Assembly: GCA_964304625.1 (NCBI GenBank)
Contig: OZ199839.1
Location: 744,001 to 808,000 of the forward strand
Source: Kudoa neothunni
Lineage: Eukaryota; Cnidaria
DNA length: 64,000 bases
Direction of reading: 5' to 3'
The translations under genes were made by a program, and so were the position numbers. The notes under the pieces were generated by a model that saw only the letters and a program-made list of their open reading frames with translations, was not told the DNA's origin and did not search any database. Below, one piece after another: positions 13,236 to 25,714 of the stretch (position 1 is the first letter of the stretch; every line of letters starts with the position of its first letter).

Positions 13236-13433
13236 TATTGTTGGAGTAACTTTTTTTATATTTAACTAATACACCTTTTTATTCCCTATATTTATACTTT
13301 AAAAACGGTTACAAGATTAGGCTGAATTCGGATCATTGATCTTTAATCTGCTAGGTAAAAAATGACTTGAAACATCACGCGGGATAAATTTCTACCCCAT
13401 ATCACCATATCACCATATTACCTGGAGAATTAA

Positions 13434-14115
13434 CTATTTTTTGTAAATTCTACAACATTCAATGTGATTGAATCACTTATAATAAAGTTGGAGAATAAAA
13501 AAAATATTTGATAGTTATAAAAAGTTTTTTTTCATATAGAATATAATCAAGGTAGAACCTTAAAAGAAAAATGATTTAGGCAATATCCATGCAAATATGA
13601 TACAAACCATATTTTGACGACAGTGGGCCATTGATGTCCTTTTTAATCTAAAGAGAAGCGTCGTAAGAGGAATTTATAAAAGTTGACGGTTGGAGAACTT
13701 TAAATAACAAAAATTAAGATAGATTTATTCTTCTAGTTGTTATTCATGATAAAAAAATTGGGGGTTCCAGATTTTGCAATACATCTATAAAATAGCCTAA
13801 GTTCGTGATTGTGTGAAAGGAAATGATATTTACAAAAAGAACCCTTTATGCTCCAATCGAATGATCAATTTCTATGGCATATCTATCAGGAAAAGATATC
13901 GCTAGGTTCAAAAATTTTTAATTATTCGAGTTGATTTTATGTATTATAGACACAAGCAAGGTTACTATTCTGCATTTTTATCCAAAATACCTTTATAATA
14001 TAAAAGGGCCCGAGAGCAAATTACTACTGGGCGTCGGAAAATCGTACCTCGAGTAAACGAAAAAGTCATACGGAAAAGCATGCATCATACGTAATTAACG
14101 GATTCTCTTTTGAAT
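13434..14115. other. Intergenic, no gene seen
   Basis: A+T-rich spacer between two transposons. Nothing supported. Confidence 0.45.
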
Positions 14116-14123
14116 ATATATCA

Positions 14124-15150
14124 CAGGTGTAGCCAATTCGTGGCTCTTTGAACGTTATGATGTGGCTACTGAAAAAATTTTTGTTAGTTGACTTTTTTAA
14201 TCGAAGCAAAGTGTTATTTCAGAAGAGTACAAAGTTAAAACTATTTAATCAAATGAAGAAATGAACTCTTTAAGCGTAAGGTAGATAATATTTTTGATTA
14301 GAAAATATAGCTACAAACTAACATATAGTTTATTATTAGATACAACCTAGAATTATTACTAGTTTCATTAGAAGATACAGTTAGAACTCATATTTATCCA
14401 TTATCAAAGTGACAGATATCGAAAGAATAAAACATGCACTAAAGCTTTAAAGATGATTCATAATTCCAACTCACCAAACGAATTTTAGAAATACGTTCCT
14501 GAGACTAAATATTCAAAATTCGAAGAAATTCGCCTAAAACTTTGTTTTATTTTTCTTACAACTTATTTTTTTGAGTTTATTTGTTCAACGATAAAGTTTG
14601 TAAGATCGAAACATCGTGGATCCTTTCCTCACAAACAAACACCTGAAGGAACTAATTCGTGCAGCGTTAACAACATACGAACCAGATTACCGTCAACTCA
14701 CTGTTAATATGGAAACCTAAAAACCTTGTAACATTGGAAAAAATTTATAAAAAAACTTTCAAAAGCATTACATTCTTGTGTTATTATTTTATTCGTAAAT
14801 ATTTAATTTAATTTAATTTTTGTCAGAATACCATACATGATTAAATATGAAAAATATTTTATTATTTGTGCGACCATTTTCATAGAGAAACGGTTTCTTG
14901 GATCGTTAACTATTAATTTACTTTTTTGGCAAAACCATCATAATTTATACCTATATAAATTATATGTAAGTTTTCCAGCGATTGACTGGACAAGAAAAAT
15001 TAAAAAACCTTTATGTATAATTCTACAATATTTTATCTAAATATTTACCCAAAAATTTCCAAAAATGTAAGTTTTAAATAAATAAGAGGTACATAAATGA
15101 TTTAAATGCCTTGTGGCTCTTAAAAATTCGGGCAAGTCTGGCCCGCCTTG
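14124..15150 (+). mobile_element. hAT element with transposase C-terminal remnant
   Basis: Starts CAGGTGTAGCCAATTC and ends, on the reverse complement, CAAGGCGGGCCAGACTTG. Flanking 8-bp duplications atatatca (14116-14123) and gtatatca (15151-15158) match at 7 of 8. The plus strand at about 14550-14715 encodes a decayed hAT dimerisation region (TTYFFEFICSTIKFV, then LTNKHLKELIRAAL) with at least one frameshift. This is the conserved C-terminal block of animal hAT transposases. The rest is eroded. Confidence 0.7.
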
Positions 15151-15158
15151 GTATATCA

Positions 15159-17018
15159 TGTGCATCTCATGCATAATCGAATTTAAAATAAGTGTAATAA
15201 ACACTAACCATTTGATTAATTCTACTGAAAATTAATCTATGTTTACAATCTATCACTTTTATTTAGTAATATATAAAACAAATAAGATAATTTATTTCTC
15301 TTCGAGTCGTAATGCATCTTATTATAAAAATTGATAAAATTATATTCCATTGAAAGAAAGTTTATTGTAAAATGTAACACTTAACAAGATTGAGCCTAAA
15401 ACAATATACATGTTAAATTATGCTACCAAAGAACGTTGATAAACGTTTAATATTTTAACATAATTGTTTAATCTGGATGATATTTACTGACCAAATTTAA
15501 ATTTATATAGTTTTATTTGAAATGTAAAATTCCCTGCCAGTTAATAATTATGAGTTAAGTTTCACATGAAATTTACGCATAAAATATTTACATTATACTT
15601 TTTATAAAGCAATAACTAAGGCATTAAATTTTATTATCTGATCAACTTATTATTCTTATTACATTCTACTATAAAAAATTTGTTCAAGACTAATTATAAA
15701 TTATGTTAGCGTTAAACGTGCTGGAACAACAATTTTTCCAACGTTTAACAGAGAATGTTGGAGATAACGCTTTTACCCCATTTTAATCGAATCGGAATTA
15801 AGCTAAATTTAAATGTTATTTTTAAAATATCAAGTTAAATCATCAGAATTATTATTTATAACTAAAGGCGTAAGAAAAAATGACAACAAATTTACGCACT
15901 ATATTTTTTTCAGATTTCACTAATTTCGCCGCTACTCCATATTTTGACAGCCATAAATTTCCCTGGACTTATTTAAATAACCAATAAAGATGAAGAAAAA
16001 TTGGTTGATATCTAAATTCGAGTACCTGCTGTTTTAAGTATGCTATCGGTAAACACCCCTTTTTCTAAATTAGGCGTGTAATGTTTCTAATCTCCTTGAA
16101 TTATTGTAATAACTTCGGACTCTTAGTTGGGTTTACGTTAAATTTTTCTTAGGCAACTTTATAAAGCATTAATTGATTTTTTCTAACTCCCCACGAATAT
16201 CAACAAAATTAACTACCACATGATTAGATTTCTAAAATAAAAGTTTAAATAATTATTATATACTCAAATATAATATGAGAAATTGTCTATTTATTTAATT
16301 TATTTCAATCATTAGTTTTTAACGCAAATTTGGTAAAATCGAAAATTTCGATCGTTCTTGTATATTACAAAGAGTAATAAAAAACCTTTAGTTTCTAAGA
16401 ATCTGTTAATTTAGCAGATACCAAACAAATACTTATTGTAACAATTCGAAAATAAACTTCCGACTGGAGATGCTTATTTTCATAGTTGTGTTGATTAATG
16501 TTCCCATTTATTACGATCTATAAGGGGATAATAAGATCACGTTAGTACTAATCAACTGTTAGCTTAATTTACCAAAAACGTATGACCGTGAAAACTCGTG
16601 TGGCCTGATTAAAGCTGATTTATTAATTAATTTTCGGTCAGAACACTCAAGTAAATGACTCTTGTATCTGTGTGGGGTTGCTCTACAAACTATTCTTTTA
16701 AACCACAACAAAGTATTAATTATATTACAGAATCTGTTTGTTTAATTTATTGTTTATAACGATCACGTTTAATTTCGAAGATTTAAATAAAGCAGTTAAA
16801 TTCGGTTTAGCTGATATAATCACTTAAATAACCTCATGCGGTATGGTAGGAAATTTTGTATTTAGTAAGATATTTTCCCATTAAATTAATATTATTCTTT
16901 ATAATGTAAAAACATTGAATCATACATCGGAAACGCAGTAAACCGATGTAATAAATAATTTCGAGGGAAAAAACTCAGAAGAGTTTATCCATTTTATGAA
17001 ATTTAATACTTTGTTTAG
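15159..17018. other. Intergenic, no gene seen
   Basis: A+T-rich. Its right end is the upstream region of the SLC46-like gene. Confidence 0.5.
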
Positions 17019-17026
17019 TATAAAAA
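17019..17026 (+). promoter_or_regulatory. TATA box for the SLC46-like gene
   Basis: TATAAAAA sits 60 bp before the start codon, leaving room for transcription to begin about 30 bp downstream with a short 5' leader. Inferred from position and sequence. Confidence 0.5.
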
Positions 17027-17085
17027 GTGAATGGTTACGGCCTGTTGATCGATCGATCGAACTGCAGTGCCTGTGAACTTCATCA

Positions 17086-18652
17086 ATGAACTACGTTGAA
17101 ATATACTTGTTTGTCGTGTCTTTTGGATTCTACATGTTCAATCCCATATTCTCCAATTTGTTATTCCGCAACTATTGTGTCTACCGACACGGAGGAATCG
17201 TTGAACAATGTCGCACCAATACAACCTTAAACCATATCGTCCAAAAAGATATAACAGTTTACAGAGAAATAAAACAATGGTTATTATTAGTAACCACGTT
17301 TCTTTCGCCAATGTTGGTCAATTTTCTCTCCACGAAATGGTATCCCGAGAGGCTTCTACTGCTACCATCGTTGAATTTTGCATTCGCATGCATTGTTGGT
17401 ATTGTGTATGCAGCTGTTCCAACAATAAACTTGTATTACTTTGTATGTAAAATTTATTAGAGGGCTAGCCCGCGTAATTGAATTTTCAAATATGGTTCAA
17501 TTGCTTTTAGATTCCGATGTATTTTGCGTTCGATCTTCTTGGATTGAGCAGCACTGCACGAGCGTTATTGTCATATTATTTGGTGAAAACATGCAAAGAA
17601 GAAAATTTACCAACTAGATTGGTACTGGCAGATTCCGCATTTATTCTGTCATTTTCGTTCAGTGGCCTAATCAAAGGTTATGTTGAAAAAACTGCTGGCT
17701 ATTTAAATTCAGCAATAATTGGGCTAACATTGATTGTATTGGCGTATTTGTTTTCGTTATTATTGGAGCGCTCGATGATCAAGGAGAAAACCTATTCGAT
17801 AACAATGAAAACTTTGAAACAATCTGGAAAAGATGCCTACAACGCAATGATGAAACATCCTTTTCCATTTTGGACAATAACCGTCGCTCAATTTTTCTAT
17901 CCATTTGGTAAAAAATTATTAGCTACTAATCGAATTATGAGTATTTATAGCTGAAATTGGTGCAGCTAAGATGATAATACAATATACCAACCTGAGTAAG
18001 TATAAATTCGACCCAGTCGAACAAGGTCATATATTGTTTCTGTTGAATTTTCTCCGCGGACTGGGCTCCTTAATTTTCATACCAATCCTACTAAAATATT
18101 TCAAATGCAGACATTGGATGTTATGTTTTATATTTTCACCCCTTCAATTGGGTTTCTATATATTCTATGGAATAGCTAAATCCATTAACTATTTTTACAT
18201 TGGTAGGTCAGCTTAATTTTGTAGTGACCTATTGTGTGAATTTTATGATGTGTAGGGCCTACATTTTTGATTTTTCAAGACCTATATCAACCATTGTTTT
18301 GTTATGTGGTGGCTAAGATGTTTCAAGGACAATCACAAGGTTAATTTAGGTTGGACACACATGAAATGATTGGGGTTTTTAGCTATTTTGATTGCGTTCC
18401 ATTTTGGATTGGGCGCGTTTGCTAAAAGGCTTGGTGGCATTGCGGGTCAAGCCATTTTTAGAGCCACTCTATCACATATACCTGGATTTCTTTTCTTCTT
18501 CTTCGGAACTGTTTGTTTTTTTTCAACGTTATTAGGAACGTATAAATATGTCTGTTCAATTTGACTTAAATTTAATTTTGTTTAGGGTTGGATGCTATTA
18601 CTTTTTGAGATCTTTTGGGAAAGATGAGGAATGTTTGGCGGCCAAAAAATAA
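17086..18652 (+). CDS. SLC46-family (PCFT/SLC46A-like) major facilitator transporter
   Basis: Six exons, 17086-17442, 17511-17907, 17951-18202, 18256-18339, 18383-18539 and 18586-18652, join in frame to 437 codons plus TAA. That is close to the usual SLC46 length of about 450. Introns are 68, 43, 53, 43 and 46 nt. The N-terminus (VEIYLFVVSFGFYMFNPIFS) is a first membrane span. The body has further hydrophobic spans, a charged middle loop (KEKTYSITMKTLKQSGKDAY), and a C-terminal half (EQGHILFLLNF, AFHFGLGAFAKRLGG) in the SLC46/MFS style. Relatives carry folates, haem or other organic solutes with protons at the plasma or lysosomal membrane. The substrate here is unknown. An in-frame TGA precedes the start ATG. 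Confidence 0.85.
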
Positions 18653-19040
18653 TATTAATTCTCATTATGATATAGGTTATGAGTTGTGATATTAACGGTA
18701 TTCGCATTGGTGTCTTATATTTAATCACAAATAGCTATTTATTTTTTCAATATTTTACAATATAATCGGTATATGCGTATACAGTAACTAGAGCCTCAAA
18801 CAAGAATGCGCATAATTGTTGGATTTAGAAAACAATTCAGTTTCTCGAAATTCAGAGGTTAGGGATATTCCCAGTAATGGGCTGGAGATTGCAAGCCTTT
18901 GTTTAGCAGAGGTGGTAAAACTGGGCCCTGAATTAGAAATTTTAGGACATACGACCGTCAATGATTATGCCAAATTTTGTGGTACATTTTTTTGAATTTT
19001 TAAATTTTTCGAAGATTGCAACCAACAACATTTTTTAAGC
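18653..19040. other. 3' flank of the SLC46-like gene
   Basis: Holds the gene's 3' untranslated region. No exact AATAAA was seen close to the stop. A hAT-like left end (CAGAGGTGGTAAAACTGGGC) at 18907 has no partner that I could find. Confidence 0.4.
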
Positions 19041-19048
19041 TTCTAGGA

Positions 19049-20123
19049 CAGCGGTTCTTAAGCTGGGGTTCATGGACCCCAAGGAGTTCTTCGACGTATA
19101 CAAGAGGTCCGTAAGAAGGTTCAATAAATTTTAATTCGATTTTATTAACATGTATCCACTATAATTAGGTATTTTTTAATATTAGCGTAACTATTAAATA
19201 TTTCATATAGTCTCTTGCGTTATTATTTCTTGTAAATATTTTCGAATTGTTACAAAATTTCGTTGTGTTATAATTTATTTTGTAAAAAAGTCTATAAAAA
19301 CAAAAGTCATTCAGTAGGTTATTTAATAATAACTAAAAATTTCCAAAAAATATTTCTTAATGTTGAAAACTATCTAAATAGAATGATTACTCCGTTTACA
19401 ACAGCCAGTTATTGCGAAACTAGATTTCCATGCTGGTTACCATTAAAACAAAGTCACCAAATCGCTTATGTGTGTGTTGCTGTTTCGCATACTCGTCAGA
19501 ATTCTGTGAATTTATTGATACAAAGAAACTACAAAAATCTAATTAAATATTCGTTTAATGTCTATTACTTATAACAAAGTAGGATTTTTGCATTAATATC
19601 GTATTCTATTATATAAAAGTTCCTCATTTGTTAACTCTGTATTGTAATAAGCACAATAATTAACGAAAATAAAGATTTTACGTAGTCAAAATATTTCGAT
19701 TATTACAAGAGCATTTTTCACTCAGGAATTTTTTTATGGATTTTACTTTTGAACCTGTATATATTAATTTAATAAATTTCATTAAATATTTTATTTTAAA
19801 ATATTATACGTCATCTTCTATTCTTTCTCAAATCTTTAATAATTTATTAATAAATTACTGGGAAGGATTTTAACGTTGCTTATTTTTATTAATACCAAAA
19901 ATAATTCGTTTCTTTGTGATCAAAAATGTTTAATATATATTTAAAAACAAAACATTATTAATTTACGTAATAAATATTTTAATTGAATTGGGGATATTAG
20001 ATAGACACTTAAGTTTTAAATATTTGTATGTATGTTCGGATTATGCGCAAAACAGAATGGGGTCCCTGTTAAGTCCATTAAACATATTAGGGGTCCACAA
20101 GCAAGAAAGATTAAGAACCACTG
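19049..20123. mobile_element. hAT-type non-autonomous element
   Basis: Left end CAGCGGTTCTTAAGCTGGGG, right end on the reverse complement CAGTGGTTCTTAATCTTTCT. Both also carry GGTCCATG/GGGGTCC subterminal blocks, as in hAT elements. Flanks ttctagga (19041-19048) and ccctagga (20124-20131) are an 8-bp duplication with 6 of 8 matching. No transposase remains. Confidence 0.7.
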
Positions 20124-20135
20124 CCCTAGGAGCAT

Positions 20136-20188
20136 TTAACCCTCCCCGTACCGCGTGCGAAAAAGCTACGCGTGCCGGTGGGACGCCC
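20136..20188. mobile_element. piggyBac-type left terminus
   Basis: TTAACCCTCCCCGTACCGCG starts 4 bp after the hAT target duplication and has the TTAACCCTC start shared with other TTAA elements here. It may be the 3' end of the piggyBac element whose transposase lies at 22.1-23.4 kb. No matching right end was found. Confidence 0.4.
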
Positions 20189-20924
20189 TTTTAATCGGTC
20201 TCAAACGTCACCAATTATTACGAAATTAAGTTAATGCAATAATAAGCATAAGAAATAAAATGTGTCCCTCTCCAATAGCTTCAGGAGCAGATGCGAGACC
20301 AAGATGAACTGATCGCGTTGGGCCGATGTGATAAAATCAGCGCATAAATTTGAACACAAAAGATTCCGAAGATAACTAAATGAAATAAAAATCTAACTTA
20401 TCCTACTAAGTTCCTTAAAAAAGTAATAGATTATGATGAAACATAGGTCCAACTAAGTGGCGTCCTGTAGAAATTATCGGTAAGATTCGGAAGTAGGAGA
20501 TTTAGCCGCGCATGGAGTTTATTCTTAAGTTTAAATGAAATCATTGTTTAAAAACACCCCACATTTTCTATTTCCTACGAAATAAAATAAAAAATTATTA
20601 AGGATATATTGTCTAGTAGTTAATTTGCATTATTAATTATCATACTCCCCATGTTTTTGTGGAGGTTTTTTTATTTATTTTTATATTTCGGAATTGGTAT
20701 GGGTACATTAAACCATCCGGTAAAAGTACAGAATAATGGAAGCACGTGAGCATCAACCAAACGAAGATTAACGAAAAAAAATTTTATCGAAGTTGTTAAT
20801 TTAATGTAATTTCTTCTAGAATAACCCCAAACAACGGAGTTGTTCGTTTCCGAAATAAAAATCCCGCAATCTATTTCCACTCAGGGGGGCTTGTACTGGT
20901 TCCGTTTGCTCGTAACATTCCTTT

Positions 20925-21730
20925 CAAACAGAGTCACAGATTTTCAACATTTTTATTATGAGCCTGGGGATCTGTAGGATGAACAAAATTCTCCTCATTA
21001 CTCATTATAATATGATGAGTCATTTCCAAATGATTAATATTATTGTAGGTTCCCCATTCATCGGTTATGACAATGGTGCCTCTCTCAATTCATCTCTCCA
21101 TAATCGATAGAAGAGATGTCGCCGATCTGTCATAAATGAATTCTACAAAGCATTAAAAATTTTGATATGCGTCTCGCTTTCGGCAGATCCCACTGAAAAC
21201 ATATTGCTCTTTTAAAACTCTTCCACGATTGTGTTTTCTTTTTACAATGAAAGTTTCATCCAGCTCGACGATTTTGCCTGGTCCTCCGATTTTATTATAG
21301 ATGTTTCGATCGTAATGAAGAACATCGAATTCTCGCAGAAAACAATTCTAGCGTATGGCCGTACGAATTGCGAAATCATCTAAAATGATTCTTGATGGAT
21401 AATTTCCAATATCTTTGATAATTCCATCTTTGAGTTGAAAAAGAATAATCCCACTCTAATTGATAATTCCGTATTTCAGCCATTACGCCTGCATCTCCTA
21501 ATTCATTTGTCAATAATTTCATATTGGCAAATTTTCATGGAATTTCCGCAGTTGTGACAATTTTTTCCGGCCAAAATTAGTTTGTTGTATACAAAAATTA
21601 ATAACATTATTAAAGTTTGAGAAGTACGTAATAAACTGTATAAGCTTCATTTTCGCGGGGTTTATCTTAGTTAATCTCTTAATCCGTTTGGTACACGTGC
21701 GACCATTATTTGCATTTTTACCAACCAAAT
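20925..21730 (-). pseudogene. Merlin (ISXO2/IS1016-like) transposase relic, copy 2
   Basis: Minus-strand reading gives IVELDETFIV, HNRGRVLKEQYVFSGICR, ITDEWGTYNN and HNKNVENL, the successive catalytic D, D and E blocks of the ISXO2-like/Merlin DDE domain. Frames change between blocks, so it is broken. The N-terminal part is at about 21519-21728. Terminal repeats were not located. It sits between a piggyBac-type terminus and the piggyBac transposase, so it may have inserted into that element. Confidence 0.7.
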
Positions 21731-22103
21731 AAAAGGAAACTTTCGAGTGAACCTAAGTTTTTGAAAATCCCGGGTATCCATAGTTGCAAAACTTGGGGAA
21801 ATTAAATTTTAATACTTTATGCGAATAATCCGTAACACACAAATGTCGGTTTCGAGAATTAATATTAGCATAATTTTGATTCATTTGTTAAGAACGTTTT
21901 TAAATAAGTATCAGTGCTTATTGTTACCTCCTGAATCATTCATGAATAATGGTTACTGAGGTGAGCATCGAGTGTATAATTATGAATACAATTTCCGAAT
22001 ATCCTATCTATTTATGTTGATTATACACTACGTGTATAAAAATTACAGAATACTTACGGAAAATACACATAGAAATCATGTGACCCGGACCTAATCAAAT
22101 AAT

Positions 22104-23430
22104 CTAGTTATAACAATCACTACAATAAATTACTTTCCTCTGGCGTCTGTGATTTTTACAAACAAATTTCTCGCAAGAAAAATAAGGGATGTAACTTTTT
22201 CTATCTTTAGTTCTGGGACACGTATAACGCCTGTAACGTTGAGATTTTTTGATCAAATTCTTTTCATTTATCGAATTAGTTCTGTCACGTTCACCGCTAT
22301 TAAATAGAGCAAACCCCCGTCTAATTAACATTGGAAAACATTTAGAATTTTTTGGCGAGAAGCAACATTATCTTTCGTAAGCTCTACAGCTAGTTGTTTC
22401 AAAAAATGCTGACGCCGACTTCTGTCATTTATTTTCCAGTCAGAATATTTGGTGGTCCAAATAACGTAAATCCTTAAGGTCGCCATATCAGTGACGTCCA
22501 TAAAAATTTTTAAAGACCATCTATGGGTGGGCCCTGCGGAGGAATATGACTGTGTCATGTTATCTGTGTTATCAACACCTCCTTTCATCTTGTTATAGTG
22601 AAGAATCATCAAGGGGTGCTTCCTTTCATTGATTTCCAATAATGCATCATGATGATGTTCTGTTGATAGTAAATTTACCGCGTAACCTTTCTTTGGCACA
22701 TACGAGACCAACGTGAAATCACCAGAAAATGCAAAAAGCGATGAAAATACTTCTCGCTTGGGAGATTTCATGAAATCTGTTGGAATGCCCCGTTTATTTC
22801 CCCTAATTGTTCCCGTCAATGTCATGTTATTGTCGCTCAATCTAGAAGCTAACTGCAGAGAGGTAACAAAGTTGTCTACGGTATACCCTCTACCAGATCC
22901 GTAGAAAGAAGTTATTAATCCAGTAACCACTCGTTCTCCTTGACTTCACGGTTACCGTGTTTTTTCCAGTGTAAGGTTGGATACTTAGTAAATGCGAGGT
23001 TTCAACATCAGCCGCCACCTAAAGTTTAATGCCTTAACTCCCCAGCTTACTTTTTATGTACATACGAAAGGGACACTTCTCTCTAAATCGAGCTAGCCAA
23101 TCGTCGACAGTTGCGTGACCCGGTGAATAGTATTTTAAATAAATGGCGTTAAATAAATTGAAAGTAGAACGAATTGGTTAAAATGTATGGTCTCCCAGCT
23201 CTTGTAGACCTATAATCGAAACGTATTTTTCGATAAATATGTGTAAATCTGTCAGTTGCCGTGACTGATGAAAAATAAAATTGTTTAAATAGAGGATTTG
23301 TGTCCCAAAGATTTCGAAAAGACAACGTTCTGCCGTTGGACCACCCTGACGCAATTAAGATTCCAATAAATGCTTTGATTTCACCAGCATGTATTGCAGG
23401 AGTTCCCAGCCGACTTGGACTTGACATCAT
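22104..23430 (-). pseudogene. piggyBac transposase relic
   Basis: The minus strand encodes a DDE_Tnp_1_7/piggyBac core: an N-terminal block in 23430-23149 (IHAGEIKAFIGILIASG), a catalytic core in 22930-22325 (HHDALLEINERKHPLMILHY, MKGGVDNTDNMTQSY) and a cysteine-rich C-terminal ribbon in 22331-22104 (YTCPRTKDRK, SCEKFVCKNH, VIYCSDCYN). At least two frame breaks separate these parts, and the N-terminal acidic region is not evident. The known role is cut-and-paste transposition into TTAA. It cannot encode one protein as it stands. Confidence 0.8.
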
Positions 23431-24205
23431 TTATCCCCTAGACCAAATTTTTTTCACCATTTACCCCTTAACCGATAGTGGGTTTCTGCTCCATTTTAAT
23501 GCGCCAAATAGCGGTAAATATCTTGTTAATGAGCAATTATTTGTTATAAATATATCTAAATAATTACAATTTCGATAAGATTTTTGATTTTAAAGGATAA
23601 AAAAATATTTATCCTAGCAGAAATCTCTAAACTTTTTTGTTTTTAAGCTCCACTACACAATAATGAAAAATCCAAATAAAGTATAAATAGTAGTTACGAG
23701 AATTATTCTAAAAAATTATTTCAAAAAATAAGTTAATTACTCATGCGTTTTAAAACATTATTTTCAAAATAGTATAACAATTCTAATCTCAATATCAAAA
23801 TATTTCTTTGATCAATATATTATAACAAAATATAAATTAAAAATAGTATAACTGCGATTTAGCTATCTATCTAAATGTGATAAAAGAATATCTGAGACAG
23901 ACTCGCATTAATAAAAAGATATGTTAATTTATTGTTACTTATAGCGAGAAAAAAATAAAAGAGGACAAAGACAACTAATAAAATTTTGTTAAAAGTAGAG
24001 TTTATATTATGACTGTTAGAAAAGTAGAAATTTGTTCGTCCTTTTAAAATTATCTAAATTAACTATAGCATATTCATAAGCACGGTATATTACTGTTCAC
24101 TTTCTTATGATGTGTGTGACGTCATCTACTCTAATTTACTTTCGGTGGAGTGGCATATAAAAATTCATCATTAATCGTGTGGTTGTTTTGTTTTAGTTGC
24201 TCTTT
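23431..24205. other. Spacer inside the transposon island
   Basis: Very A+T-rich, no coding support. The 3' terminus of the neighbouring hAT relic probably lies in its right part but was not recognised. Confidence 0.4.
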
Positions 24206-25714
24206 CTAAGCATAATGTCTGGGCTTAGCGAAGAATCTAAAAAGTTCACAGTAACAAATCGAAAAGCAAATTGAAATTAAATGCTTGAGTTTTTCGTCCC
24301 ACAGTTTATGGTTTGCCTTCCAAAAAATTTGCATTTCTAAATTTGATGGCAATAAACTTTGTCTAAAGTCGTTAGAGACGTAGCCAGCACTGCCGGAAAA
24401 GCGCTCAACGTGATTAGAGGTTGGAAGGATGAATCTAGTATCCATATTGCAACAGGGAATGAATTTTTTCCCCATCTTTCTTTTTCATGATACATTAAGG
24501 GCAAAATCATCACATATTGTTAAAGATTCAATTTCTTCTGTGTGATCAGATCAGATCAGATGTATTTATTTTCAAATCCCAAACGGCACTTTGTTCCTCA
24601 TAAGTCATCTCATCCAATCTTTCCACTTGAATTTTATATTTCACATTTTCAAAAGTTGGAGAGTGAATTATTTTGGGGTTGGTGTCAAGTATTTCATCCA
24701 AGCGGGGATATATGAGAATAAGTTCAACGAACAAGTATCGTGTTTCAGCCAATGTAACACTTTCTTTTTGAAGGATAAATGAAACCGAGTTAAATTTTTT
24801 CAAATGAATTAATAATTCAGATATATCCGTATTTTCTCTTGGTGATGGCAGATGATCCATCAAATTTTTTTCATTGATGAAAGCCGGGTAAAAAAACTTT
24901 TAACTTTTCGTACCTTTCAAACATTTCAAAAGTACTTGACCATCTGGTCTGGTTTTTTTATTTCGGCCTTAGGTTTGTAAAAGTTCGCAACAATTCCGAA
25001 TTTTTTAGATTCTTTAACTTTCCCATTAAATTATGCACTCTTTGAATTCAGTTTTCGTGGGGTTTCAAAAATTTCAAGACGGCCAAATTTAAGCGAAGCG
25101 AAGCATATCCAACTAACGGGACTTGACATAGATTCGTTAAAGCTTTATTAACTTCAGCATTGTTTCCACTTATTGATATTATATTGGAAAAAGATTTCCC
25201 ATATATACTCAAAACAAATTTTAGAAGATCATAATGGCCACTTGCTGTAAATGTTGTTTCTGTCAACAATGGTGAAAATATTAAAAGAAATACTTTATAG
25301 CCGTTCGAATTTGGTGAGTTAAAAGTAGCAAAAACGCCGATATAATAGGTGGAATTTTTCGTCCACCTATCTAAAATGAGGGAAGCAAATCTTTTATTTT
25401 TATTCCGACTTTCATTGTAACCAATTAGAGATATTTTTTAAACTTTTTGACTGAAATTGTCTCTAGGTTGGTGTAAAAACGAGTGAATTCATTTTCTACA
25501 AAATTAAATGGTTGGAATGTACAACAAACTCCATTTAGCCATCCGTAAATGGTGCTACCCTTTTTTGTAACTTCTGGCACCATTCCAAAAATAATTAAAT
25601 ATTTCTGGCGTTCCAATTGACTTGAGATAGTCTTTGTGCTGGATTTTAACACGATGAAAAAGATTTGTCCACCCTGTGTTGTTTAAATTATTTCCTTCAC
25701 ACATTTACAACGCC
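24206..25714 (-). pseudogene. hAT transposase relic (BED finger + DDE core + dimerisation domain)
   Basis: Read right to left on the minus strand. A BED finger sits at about 25714-25640 (CKC, then GWTNLFHRVKIQH). Then come FNFVENEFTRFYTNLE (about 25500), a hAT core end LVGYASLRLNLAV (about 25100), and a C-terminal dimerisation region FILPTSNHVERFSGSAGY, then SLLPSNLEMQIF (24206-24475). This is the order of an animal hAT transposase of about 600 residues. It is split across several frames, so inactive. Its 5' end is cut off by the neighbouring Merlin element. Confidence 0.75.

Larger units (their letters stand above)
12396..13433. mobile_element. TTAA-flanked element with 128-bp internal inverted repeats
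   Basis: It starts TTAACCCTCTGGTCTGAATC and ends, on the reverse complement, TTAATTCTCCAGGTAATATG, matching piggyBac-type ends. Inside, arms at 12431-12558 and 13108-13235 are nearly identical inverted repeats of about 128 bp around a 550-bp loop. Each arm includes a palindromic GGGGTAGAAATC-type segment. No transposase was recognised. Confidence 0.6.

Noticed and set aside
18907-18940. hAT-like left end (CAGAGGTGGTAAAACTGGGC)
   Set aside because: No matching right end or target duplication could be located, so it is not listed as an element.
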